Source: Chitinophaga filiformis (lineage in GTDB: Bacteria > Bacteroidota > Bacteroidia > Chitinophagales > Chitinophagaceae). From it: DNA of 64,000 nt. Position 1 is the first letter of the stretch. Every line of letters starts with the position of its first letter. The notes beneath the pieces are model-generated. The model searched no databases, had not been told where the DNA came from, and saw only the letters and a program-made list of their open reading frames with translations. The position numbers and the translations under genes are program-made. The DNA is taken from positions 98,980-162,979 of the forward strand of contig NZ_JAKIRP010000020.1 in NCBI RefSeq assembly GCF_021646545.1. The letters are read 5' to 3'. Shown here piece by piece: positions 57,801 to 64,000 of the stretch.

Positions 57801-58257
57801 TAACAGTATTAGATATAAAAATTTCACTGTGGATTTCCTATTTCAGTTTGTTAAACAGAAAGGGTCAGATCTCTCTTTCGGCGTTGCACCTCCAGGAGTT
57901 GCTCTATTAAACCAACCAGTTGCTGTTCTGAACAGATGGCAAAGCCCCGGTGACCGTGCACCTATCCAGCAATACAGCGCATTAGGAAGATATGCTGACC
58001 AATTTGCGAAAGTAAAAAATGAAAGTGATGCTGGATACGTAGATGCATCATATATCCGGCTAAAGAACTTGTCTGCATCATGGCAAATCCCCAACAACTG
58101 GATAAAAAGCATACATCTTAATAGTTTAAGTCTTTATATACAGTGTCAAAATCTGCTCACTTTCACAAAGTACAAAGGCCTAGATCCAGAAGCTTTAAGC
58201 AACACGAATTTACCACCACTAAAAATGTTGACATTGGGTATTAGGGTAAGCCTGTAA
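54892..58257 (+). CDS. SusC/RagA TonB-dependent receptor with STN signalling domain
   Basis: A 1121-residue outer-membrane transporter. A signal peptide (to about 32) is followed by an STN domain (about 35-108, SLSATNEPLGSILKKITKSTGINIFF) that contacts FecR. Next come a carboxypeptidase-D-like domain (SITGKVTNEKGSPLPGATVMIRG), a plug (ILALAGRVPGLQITQASG, ATAIYGSKAANGAILITTKRG) and a barrel ending LGIRVSL. The first codon is ATG 54892; a TTG two codons upstream is less likely. Together with the SusD-type partner, FecR and sigma factor it forms a trans-envelope induced import system. The substrate may be peptide, given the S9 peptidase in the module. Confidence 0.93.
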   Translation: MPQSIRKFYRPLCQSFLLFFLIQVLVISHAQGGRVINRPVSLSATNEPLGSILKKITKSTGINIFFNSVDLSEYSNVTISVKNKLFTDVMHELLDPRGLEWVDLDDSAISVKRSPQKANSESASPADSSISITGKVTNEKGSPLPGATVMIRGTNKGSATDVNGNFVINSVPPNAYLMISNISFLSKSIPIKGRSFLGTITLQGYIGELDETVIVAYGTTTNRTSTGNVTTIRSKDIGNQPVNNPILALAGRVPGLQITQASGLVGGGVKIQIQGQNSIRNGNDPFYVIDGVPYISQLLPNFGGVLEGAGITNNGQHGNPLSFINISDIESISVLKDADATAIYGSKAANGAILITTKRGKAGKTRVDANLQQGWGRVSRKLNLLNTQQYLTMRREGFSNDKIDFSSPPFDIPEVRTAIAPDLFFWDTTRYTNWQKKFIGGTAKYTNLNLSFSGGTSNTHYLVGTTYRKESTVFPKDFVDEKGAVHFNINSVTPNQKFHLSLSANYLVDNNRLPSVDITSRIFLAPNAPTLYNNDGSINWALDATGKTTFPNPMSELEKKYTVKTNNLVSNAVLKYQITKEIDISSSFGFTTMQSKETVITPNTATQPELRPYILNGGLYGNNNISSWIIEPQINYQNTISKGNLNLLIGTSIQRTDANGQSYSGEGYLSDDVISDPKSASIIRSFSSTAYIYKYNALFGRLNYNWENKYILNISVRRDGSSRFGAANRFHNFGAIGGAWILSEESFLKGMQPALSFLKLKLSYGTTGNDQIGNYAYLNLYTPVAQDIPYQGSTIITPTGLPNPYIQWEETRKLNIGTDFGFFNDILTLNANYFNNRSSNQLLNYALPSMAGGGVLRNFPATIRNSGLELVISGSWVRSKEVEWSSSINITFSKNKLVSFPNQEQSSYANVLIVGRSLSTRRIYKYIGVNSETGVYEFSDSLGKFTSAPDFRRDANILIDLAPKYYGGLNNSIRYKNFTVDFLFQFVKQKGSDLSFGVAPPGVALLNQPVAVLNRWQSPGDRAPIQQYSALGRYADQFAKVKNESDAGYVDASYIRLKNLSASWQIPNNWIKSIHLNSLSLYIQCQNLLTFTKYKGLDPEALSNTNLPPLKMLTLGIRVSL

Positions 58258-58273
58258 TAATAAAAACTAACAC

Positions 58274-59713
58274 ATGAAAAATATACTTTCGTCATACAAT
58301 CTGAAAACGATTACTCTTGTTACATTGGCTATTTTTCCTTTTATATCAGGCTGTAAAAAATTCGTTGAAGTACCAGAGCCTACCACAAGCATTAATAGTG
58401 AAAACGTATTCATGAACGATGTAACAGCAACTGCCGCCCTGACATCTTTATACAGTAAAATGAGTTCGCCTGGGATTCGGGCCGCTGAAACTCTTACGTC
58501 AATTTCGTTTTACACTGGGTTATCGTCAGATGAATTGACTTTATATAGCGCAATTACTGATGTGGATCAAATCGCCTATTATAAAAACAACCTAAAAAAC
58601 ACTTCCAATCCTAATTTTTGGGTTAGTACTTATCCCACAATCTATGCAATAAACTCCGCCATCGAAGGGCTACAAAAGTCAACACATCTTACACCTGCCG
58701 TAAGGCGACAATTACTCGGTGAGGCTAAATTTATGAGGGCATTTAATTACTTCTATCTTGCCAACTTATATGGCAATGTGGCACTAGCACTTACGACGGA
58801 TTTCACAATTAATGAACGCTTGGCTAGAAGCCCACAATCCAAAGTGTACGAACAGATAATAAGTGACTTGAAAGATGCATGTGACCTTTTAAGCTCTGAC
58901 TATTTAAATGGTGATGCACTGACTAAAACAGATGAACGATTAAGACCTACCAAATGGGCTGCTATTGCACTATTGGCTAGGGCGTATCTGTACACATCAG
59001 ATTTTGTAAATGCAGAGAATACTGCATCTCAAGTTATCAATAACAAAATTTTATACGACACTGTACCATTAAATGAGGTGTTTCTTAAAAACAGTAAGGA
59101 AGCTATCTGGCAATTACAACCGGTAAATAAAGGTTGGAACACAGAAGATGCTAGAACATACACCATACCCGAAACAGGGCCTACAAATGAATGGCCCGTA
59201 TATTTAAGTAACAACTTAACTAAAGCGTTCGAACCAGGTGACAAGAGAAAGAATAACTGGGTAAATACAAGAGTAATAAATGGTATTGGTTATGATTATT
59301 CCTATAAATACAAAAGCGCAACTTTTAACGAACCTGTTACAGAATATTCAACAGTCCTTCGACTAGGAGAATTGTTCTTAGTACGTTCTGAGGCGAGAAT
59401 AGAACTTGGAAAAACAACCGACGCATTATCAGATCTTAACATAATTAGAAATCGCGCTGGTTTGCCTGACTACTCGGGCCCACTTGACAGATCATCCCTC
59501 GTAAATGCAATTGTTCATGAAAGGCAAGTAGAGTTATTTACAGAATGGGGACACCGGTGGTTTGATCTTAAAAGAACGGGTAAAGTGAATAATATAATGC
59601 AGTATGTAACCGCTCAAAAAGGTGGAACATGGGAAATACATTGGCAGTGGTATCCGCTGTCATTAACAGATCTCCAAAATGGACCCAACCTCGTTCAAAA
59701 CGAAGATTATTAG
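58274..59713 (+). CDS. SusD/RagB-family lipoprotein
   Basis: A 479-residue surface lipoprotein. Lipobox ISGC (Cys at about 27) is followed by KKFVEVPEPTTSI, a typical SusD/RagB start. Further signatures are LLGEAKFMRAFNYFYLANLYG, KWAAIALLARAYLYTSDFVNAEN, and the C-terminal RQVELFTEWGHRWFDLKRTGK. It is 16 bases after the SusC gene and acts as the binding lid of that transporter. Ligand unknown. RagB-type relatives bind peptides, which would suit the peptidase in the same module. Confidence 0.93.
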   Translation: MKNILSSYNLKTITLVTLAIFPFISGCKKFVEVPEPTTSINSENVFMNDVTATAALTSLYSKMSSPGIRAAETLTSISFYTGLSSDELTLYSAITDVDQIAYYKNNLKNTSNPNFWVSTYPTIYAINSAIEGLQKSTHLTPAVRRQLLGEAKFMRAFNYFYLANLYGNVALALTTDFTINERLARSPQSKVYEQIISDLKDACDLLSSDYLNGDALTKTDERLRPTKWAAIALLARAYLYTSDFVNAENTASQVINNKILYDTVPLNEVFLKNSKEAIWQLQPVNKGWNTEDARTYTIPETGPTNEWPVYLSNNLTKAFEPGDKRKNNWVNTRVINGIGYDYSYKYKSATFNEPVTEYSTVLRLGELFLVRSEARIELGKTTDALSDLNIIRNRAGLPDYSGPLDRSSLVNAIVHERQVELFTEWGHRWFDLKRTGKVNNIMQYVTAQKGGTWEIHWQWYPLSLTDLQNGPNLVQNEDY

Positions 59714-59793
59714 TATAAATAATGACAACAACATCTATTCGATGCAACCTTGTTGATGAAAAAAATTTAAAACACTATTAAAGAAACGCTTTT

Positions 59794-60603
59794 ATGTTTA
59801 TGCAGAAGACAATAACGGTGACCCTAGTGATATTACTCCCAATTTTATGTAAAGCACAGACTGGTACGATATCAATCGACTCACTCAATCGATTCTTTAA
59901 CAAATTGACCGAACCTGAACGCTACAAAAAAGAGAACATTAATTTCATGATAATGAATAACATAAGCTCTAAAAGCCTTTTTTTTGATTTTCTCAAAAAA
60001 AAGGAATACAAAATACAAGAAGCCACCGGAAAGAACCAATATATTCAGAGCCACATTGATTATATAATAGCAAAAGAAGAAATAGATCCCCTGCTGTGGA
60101 AAAACAGCGATTCAGCCGATTCCAGCATGGCTCAACCTAATTGGGAATTAATGAGAAATAAAATTACCAAAAAATTTTCCCGAGATTATGCTGATAGGAC
60201 AATACTTGGCGCCCAAGTCAGATGGTATGGCTACAAAAAAGACACTATAAATCTTATTAAATGTACTGTTGAAAAAAATGACAAATATGGCTTAGATACT
60301 GCCGGATTTGGTAAAGCAGCCTTAAATAATATGATTTATTCGCTGATATTCACAAATAGCAATGATCCTGATATACTAAATAAAGCAATAAAATGGATGG
60401 GAATCCTAGTAACAAGTGAGCCTAATAATGCGTCCTTTATCGATACGTATGCAAACATACTCTACAAAGCGGGACGTGATAAAGAAGCGCTTAATTGGCA
60501 AAAAAGAGCAATCATTTTAGCTCCTGACAACAACGAGATAAGAGAAACATTGATAAAGATGGAGCGAGGTGAACCTACCTGGCCGGTAAAAAAGAGACTA
60601 TAG
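59794..60603 (+). CDS. Exported hypothetical protein with C-terminal TPR-like repeats
   Basis: A 269-residue protein with a signal peptide (residues 1-21, ending CKA). The middle part is helical and of no known family. The C-terminal 70 residues (AIKWMGILVTSEPNNASFIDTYANILYKAGRDKEALNWQKRAIILAPDNNEI) form two TPR-like units. It lies 80 bases after the SusD gene on the same strand and is probably co-transcribed. Many Sus-type loci encode thioredoxin-like or TPR proteins at this place, but no redox motif is present here. A periplasmic helper role is a guess. An ATG at 59800 is an equally possible start. Confidence 0.7.
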   Translation: MFMQKTITVTLVILLPILCKAQTGTISIDSLNRFFNKLTEPERYKKENINFMIMNNISSKSLFFDFLKKKEYKIQEATGKNQYIQSHIDYIIAKEEIDPLLWKNSDSADSSMAQPNWELMRNKITKKFSRDYADRTILGAQVRWYGYKKDTINLIKCTVEKNDKYGLDTAGFGKAALNNMIYSLIFTNSNDPDILNKAIKWMGILVTSEPNNASFIDTYANILYKAGRDKEALNWQKRAIILAPDNNEIRETLIKMERGEPTWPVKKRL

Positions 60604-60652
60604 AATTTTCTGTGTTAACGGTCTGTGATCGCTACTTATCTCAATAGGTCCA

Positions 60653-60743
60653 GAAACCGGGGAAAGCGCTGCTGCCGTGCCATTCCCCCTTCCCCATCCC
60701 GGCAGGGTTTCAAACAATGGGGAAGTTGTTTACACAAAAAATT
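60653..60743 (+). repeat. 91-base island repeat, copy C
   Basis: The closest copy to 43030-43120, same length and direction. It begins 50 bases after the TPR protein stop. The pairing arms GGGGAA/TTCCCC and CTGCCG/CGGCAG are intact. Confidence 0.8.
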
Positions 60744-60799
60744 TTACACTCCCATAAAACCAAATAACAATTAAGCCTCCGCCGGTATTCATCTACCGG

Positions 60800-60839
60800 T
60801 ACCGCCGTTGTTGTGTCTTCTGACCGACAACTGAAGGGA
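60800..60839 (-). repeat. 40-base inverted repeat, right copy
   Basis: The reverse complement of this stretch matches 48301-48340. Both copies point inward toward the 12.5 kb between them. A small TACCGGT-centred stem lies just inside it (60783-60800). Confidence 0.8.
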
Positions 60840-60928
60840 TATTTCTGAGCCGTAAAATATTATCATTCCGTTGTCATTGCAACATATTAATAATCGAAAA
60901 TATTTTTTGTCATTATTGTTCGTATGAT

Positions 60929-62959
60929 ATGAATAAGCAAATTGTGACTTACAGCCTTTTGGCCCACATTTATAATACTGGCTCAATATCTAAAGATTTT
61001 GAAAATCTATTTGTTCCTATTGTAAAAATCGGTCTAGCAAAAATGTGTGCAACCGGCAAAATTAAAGGTGATGAGTTATCCGAAGTTAAAGAGTTTGTTG
61101 ACAAAGATACTGGATTAGAAATGCCCTATCCCATCTTGCGAAGGATTCTCTCGAAGATAGAGGCAGAAATTAATACACCTGAGAATATAAAGGTACGTTT
61201 TCATGCAGATGGATCCTTTATTATCAAAGAGTATGTCTTCGATGAGTTTAATGAAGAGCAAGAAAAAAAAGAAACTGAAATTCGCCTATTAGAGCAAATA
61301 TATCTTGATTTTTTAAGGGAGGAAAAGATTGATAAGCCTAACTCATCTATTTACAGTTTCATCGAAGAGGGAAAATACTCTTTGGGGGGATATATAAACA
61401 AAAAGTATCCGTCGAATCCCGATGATGGAACCGTAGAGGCGAGGTTCATTAATTTCTTAAGAAGAGTTCCGGCGCTATATAACGTTTTACAATCTGTCTA
61501 TATCGGCTCAATTCTTTCTACATATCTTGAATACACGCCTAAATTGCTGGTTAATGGCGTAGAATTGGTGTTAGACACTAATTTTATAATAAGCCTTCTT
61601 GATCTGAATACATCTGAGTCTACTGTCAATTGTAAAAAATTATTACAACTAGGAGGTCAACTTGGATATAAATGTACTGTTCTTGAGATAACATTAAGAG
61701 AAATTGATCAATTGCTAAAAGTAAAATTGGATATGTTCGACTCAACTTTTTTTTCTCGCTTGGTTGATCCCGAAGATATCTATAATGCTTGCCACAGAAG
61801 AAATTTAACTAAAATTGACTTAGAAAGGATACGGCAACAAATTCCCTCTTTACTCGATGCTGAGAAAATTATCATTATTCCAAATGTTGAGAAGTATGAA
61901 AATAAGGCTCGATTCTCTGATGACTATGAAAAGCTTAAAGAAGTCCGCCATACACCATTTGCAGCTTTGCATGATGCGACATGCCTTGCTTATGTAAAGG
62001 AAAAAAGAGGTCGGAATGTAAATGAGTTCTCGAAGATAAATTGCTGGTTCGTGAATAACTCAAGTAGAAGAAAAACAATTAATTGGGTTAATGGTCATTT
62101 CCCTCTTATGATCAAAGCGGAAGACCTTTTAAATATGCTATGGCTATCTTCTCCCATTGTGAGAAAAGGTATTGGTATTAATGAGATAGCGAATATCGGG
62201 TTATATAGACTTGTTTCTTCAACCTTGAATGATGCGTTACCACATGGAGCTATTATTAAAGAATTAGAAAACAATATAAGAAAATATGCAAAAGAGAAAA
62301 TTAGTGATGAAGATATAGTCTTCATCTCGAAAAGTATTGCAGCAAGGTCCTTCACAAGTGTAGAGGAGCTTAACGATTCGGCTAGGAATGATGAGACAAA
62401 ATTTGTAAACACTCTACAAGAAATAGTTGATAAACAAAAGCAAAAAGAGGCGAATCAACAACAGCTTATGGAAATTTTAATCGCCTCTTTTAAACAAAGA
62501 TCAGATGATTTGAGTCGAGAAAAACGTGTTGTTGAGGCAGATAAAACCAAATTAGTTGAGACCATTGATTTAAATTCCGAGTTAGGGAACGCCATTAGAC
62601 GGCTCAGAGCCGAAAATATTAAACTTAAGAATGAACAAATTGCAACAAAAAGAAATAACTACAAAAAAAGGAAGATTTTTATGTGGAGATTTTGGCAATG
62701 GTTTGGCCTAGTGATTGCGGTAGTAGTACCCATATTATTCAATAAAGCCATCTTCCTTTTAAATAAAAATATAAACCTAAGAGAATTAGTGCTAAATAAC
62801 TGGTACTACTCATTCCCAATTACGATATTATATCTTCTTATTCCTGGATTTATAATTTCAGGATTGGCACAAAAGCATTACAATGTATCCGGTATTGCTA
62901 AGTTTGAAGAAAGAATTCAATATCCAATTGATATGATCTTTTTAACTGAAGAAGATTAA
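60929..62959 (+). CDS. Membrane-anchored PIN-domain protein, possible defence gene
   Basis: A 676-residue protein. Residues 1-205 form an N-terminal helical domain of unknown type. Residues 210-385 are a PIN-like nuclease domain with Asp216 (LVLDTNFIISLL), Glu253/Glu258 (VLEITLREID), Asp349 (ALHDATCLAY) and CWFVNNSS near 372, the usual acidic quartet. A helical region with a coiled-coil (about 490-570) leads to two membrane segments (about 595-615 and 630-655) near the C-terminus. It would cut RNA at the membrane once activated. It is the last gene before the right attachment site, next to the repeat junctions. It is unrelated in layout to the PIN protein at 43718. Confidence 0.7.
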   Translation: MNKQIVTYSLLAHIYNTGSISKDFENLFVPIVKIGLAKMCATGKIKGDELSEVKEFVDKDTGLEMPYPILRRILSKIEAEINTPENIKVRFHADGSFIIKEYVFDEFNEEQEKKETEIRLLEQIYLDFLREEKIDKPNSSIYSFIEEGKYSLGGYINKKYPSNPDDGTVEARFINFLRRVPALYNVLQSVYIGSILSTYLEYTPKLLVNGVELVLDTNFIISLLDLNTSESTVNCKKLLQLGGQLGYKCTVLEITLREIDQLLKVKLDMFDSTFFSRLVDPEDIYNACHRRNLTKIDLERIRQQIPSLLDAEKIIIIPNVEKYENKARFSDDYEKLKEVRHTPFAALHDATCLAYVKEKRGRNVNEFSKINCWFVNNSSRRKTINWVNGHFPLMIKAEDLLNMLWLSSPIVRKGIGINEIANIGLYRLVSSTLNDALPHGAIIKELENNIRKYAKEKISDEDIVFISKSIAARSFTSVEELNDSARNDETKFVNTLQEIVDKQKQKEANQQQLMEILIASFKQRSDDLSREKRVVEADKTKLVETIDLNSELGNAIRRLRAENIKLKNEQIATKRNNYKKRKIFMWRFWQWFGLVIAVVVPILFNKAIFLLNKNINLRELVLNNWYYSFPITILYLLIPGFIISGLAQKHYNVSGIAKFEERIQYPIDMIFLTEED

Positions 62960-63273
62960 TATCTCTCTACAATAATTTTAAGGCATTTCGGATACAGCTT
63001 TCTATTGGTCAAGCCACAAGTACTGCAAAATTTCTCTTTCAATCTCCTAAATTGATGTCCAATCATTATATTGTTTAAAACATGGTAGAGGACTGAAACT
63101 AATATTCCGCTCAAGAATTTTTGTCGTTTTACCGTGACTAAAAACTATATTTGCCTTGACAGGTCGTTTGGCAAAAAAAGCGAACGAATTCGGCTAATTG
63201 CTAAGTCAAGTTATGGCTTGACAGCAATTTGACTAAAGATATTTATAACTTATTGGATACCAGACCTAGGTTA
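62960..63273. other. Right-end region of the island
   Basis: No gene. It holds TATATTTG (63146-63153), a -7-like word without a good upstream box. GACTAAAAA (63136-63144) and GACTAAAGA (63231-63239) match the repeats at the left end. A GTCAAG/CTTGAC hairpin lies near 63204-63222. These fit the binding region of the integrase. Confidence 0.6.
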
Positions 63274-63291
63274 ATTCCTGTTCTGGGCACA
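63274..63291 (+). other. attR of the genomic island
   Basis: An exact 18-base copy, in the same direction, of the tRNA-Leu 3' end (37000-37017). Upstream of it the likeness to the tRNA T-arm fades (GGTTAATTCC against GGTTCGATTCC), as expected where island sequence joins. Confidence 0.88.
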
Positions 63292-63297
63292 AAAGCG

Positions 63298-63330
63298 GAA
63301 AGGTCGGAGAATATCTCCGATCTTTTGCTT
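63298..63330 (+). terminator. Displaced native terminator of tRNA-Leu
   Basis: GGTCGGAG pairs with CTCCGATC around a short loop and is followed by TTTT, 10 bases after attR. Before the island arrived it would have followed the tRNA gene directly. Confidence 0.7.
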
Positions 63331-63530
63331 TTTAAGGTCATCTGAGCCCGCTCTGGGCCTGCTTATCAACTCGAGGCTGACGTTCGGTTCTGTGATTCGA
63401 AATTTAATATCTGAAAAAATCAGCTTTTCTGCGAAGATCGAACCAATGATTTGTTTTTTGCCTATTGGGGAAGCTGTAAGATAGCGTAAGCCTACGAGCA
63501 ACAGCATCTATATCGTAATTCGGGAGTGGC

Positions 63531-64000
63531 TTAACTTTGCTCAAGTTTCCAGTTATGTGGAAGAAGTTCTTTGATTCGGTTTACGGGATAGCCGGCTATT
63601 CTACTGAGCACGTCCTGTAACCATTTTACAGGATCAACCTTATGCATTTTACAAGTTCCAAGCAAGCTATATAGCATCGCGGATCTCCTCGCAGCCTCAT
63701 GTGAGCCGGCAAATAGATGGTTTTTTCGGCCCAGGGCTATAGGCCTTATGGAGTTTTCAATCGGGTTGTTATCTGGCAACAGATGTCCTGTTTGGGCATA
63801 TGCGCATAGTTTATTCCACCTTTTTATGCTATAAGCCAGTGCTTGTCCAATTGGGCTCTTAGGAAGGACTTGTGGATACTGGTTAATCATCCATCCCCCT
63901 AACTCAGCGAGGATAGGAACAGCCTTCTCAAAACGGTGAGATTTACGATCTGCTATATCATATGCCTGAGCATTGCATTCCCGCTCTATTTCATAGAGTA
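63531..64000 (-). CDS. IS66-family transposase, C-terminal part
   Basis: The frame is open to the window edge, so only the last 156 codons are seen. LYEIEREC at the visible start, then LPKSPIGQALAYSIKRW, NNPIENSIRPIALGRKNHLFAGSHEAARRSAMLYSLLGTCKMHKVDPVKWLQDVL and NRIKELLPHNWK are the IS66 catalytic and C-terminal signatures; the Glu in NPIENSIRP is the last of the DDE triad. Nothing visible is broken. The terminal repeat of the element is not recognised within the window. It lies outside the island, about 240 bases beyond attR. Confidence 0.92.
   Translation of the reverse strand, partial: LYEIERECNAQAYDIADRKSHRFEKAVPILAELGGWMINQYPQVLPKSPIGQALAYSIKRWNKLCAYAQTGHLLPDNNPIENSIRPIALGRKNHLFAGSHEAARRSAMLYSLLGTCKMHKVDPVKWLQDVLSRIAGYPVNRIKELLPHNWKLEQS

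Noticed and set aside
48296..60844. Target-site duplication outside the 40-base inverted repeats
   Set aside because: The flanking bases on the two sides do not match, so classic transposition of the module is not shown.
63271..63507. A 78-codon minus-strand frame across attR
   Set aside because: It spans the attachment site and the displaced terminator, so it cannot be an old gene.
1..64000. CRISPR arrays and cas genes
   Set aside because: No regularly spaced identical repeats and no Cas-like proteins were seen; the three 91-base copies lie kilobases apart.

Overview
The window comes from a Bacteroidota chromosome, most likely a Chitinophaga-like member of the Chitinophagaceae. Support for this is two SusC/SusD pairs, an ECF sigma/FecR pair, NVEALA-like and DUF6520-like exported peptides, and promoters of the Bacteroidota type (TTTG, about 19 bases, TAnnTTTG). 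The flanks (1-37 kb and after 63.3 kb) are ordinary host sequence. The stretch from 37.0 to 63.3 kb is visibly more AT-rich and is an integrated genomic island.

Left flank, 1-15.3 kb. After the 3' end of a GlxA-type AraC regulator comes a leftward polysaccharide utilization locus: SusC, SusD, two clan GH-D alpha-galactosidase-like enzymes, a GntR/LacI-hybrid regulator and an SSS sodium:solute symporter. It reads as a galactoside uptake and degradation operon with a promoter at about 12.4 kb and a terminator-like hairpin between susD and the enzymes. An outer-membrane TonB-type beta-barrel gene (13-15.3 kb) lies upstream.

Middle, 16-31.4 kb. A rightward cluster joins two GT-C membrane glycosyltransferases, a Ser-rich four-Cys exported peptide, two 6-bladed beta-propeller lipoproteins, a membrane-anchored CxxC thioredoxin-like protein, and an export apparatus of one periplasmic adaptor, two overlapping RND pumps and a TolC-like channel. 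I infer a peptide maturation and export system. A GMC oxidoreductase, a YbhN-like membrane protein and a Tat-exported molybdenum hydroxylase subunit follow.

Island, about 37.0-63.3 kb. A tRNA-Leu(CAA) gene is the target. Its last 16 bases plus two following bases are duplicated as an 18-bp direct repeat at 63274-63291, a tyrosine integrase lies just inside the left end, and GACTAAAAA-type repeats sit inside both ends. The cargo is mosaic: a small excisionase-like protein, orphan immunity genes (Imm53 and an Imm44-like protein), an XRE repressor with an 18-bp palindromic operator, a 111-nt multi-stem hairpin that looks like a small RNA gene, a small nuclease-fold protein, a 934-residue PIN-domain protein, a truncated PLD-like gene, a broken ISAon1-type insertion sequence, a relic of a second integrase, a 12.5-kb module (S9 peptidase, small peptide, FecR, ECF sigma factor, STN-SusC, SusD, TPR protein) bounded by 40-bp inverted repeats, and a 676-residue membrane PIN-domain protein at the right end. 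Three copies of a structured repeat of about 91 bp mark module joints. Past the right attachment site lies the displaced tRNA terminator and then the 3' end of an IS66 transposase that runs off the window.

The strongest candidates for something undescribed are the peptide/glycosyltransferase/RND cluster, the structured RNA at 41.3-41.5 kb, the two large PIN-domain proteins as possible defence genes, and the repeats that divide the island into modules.
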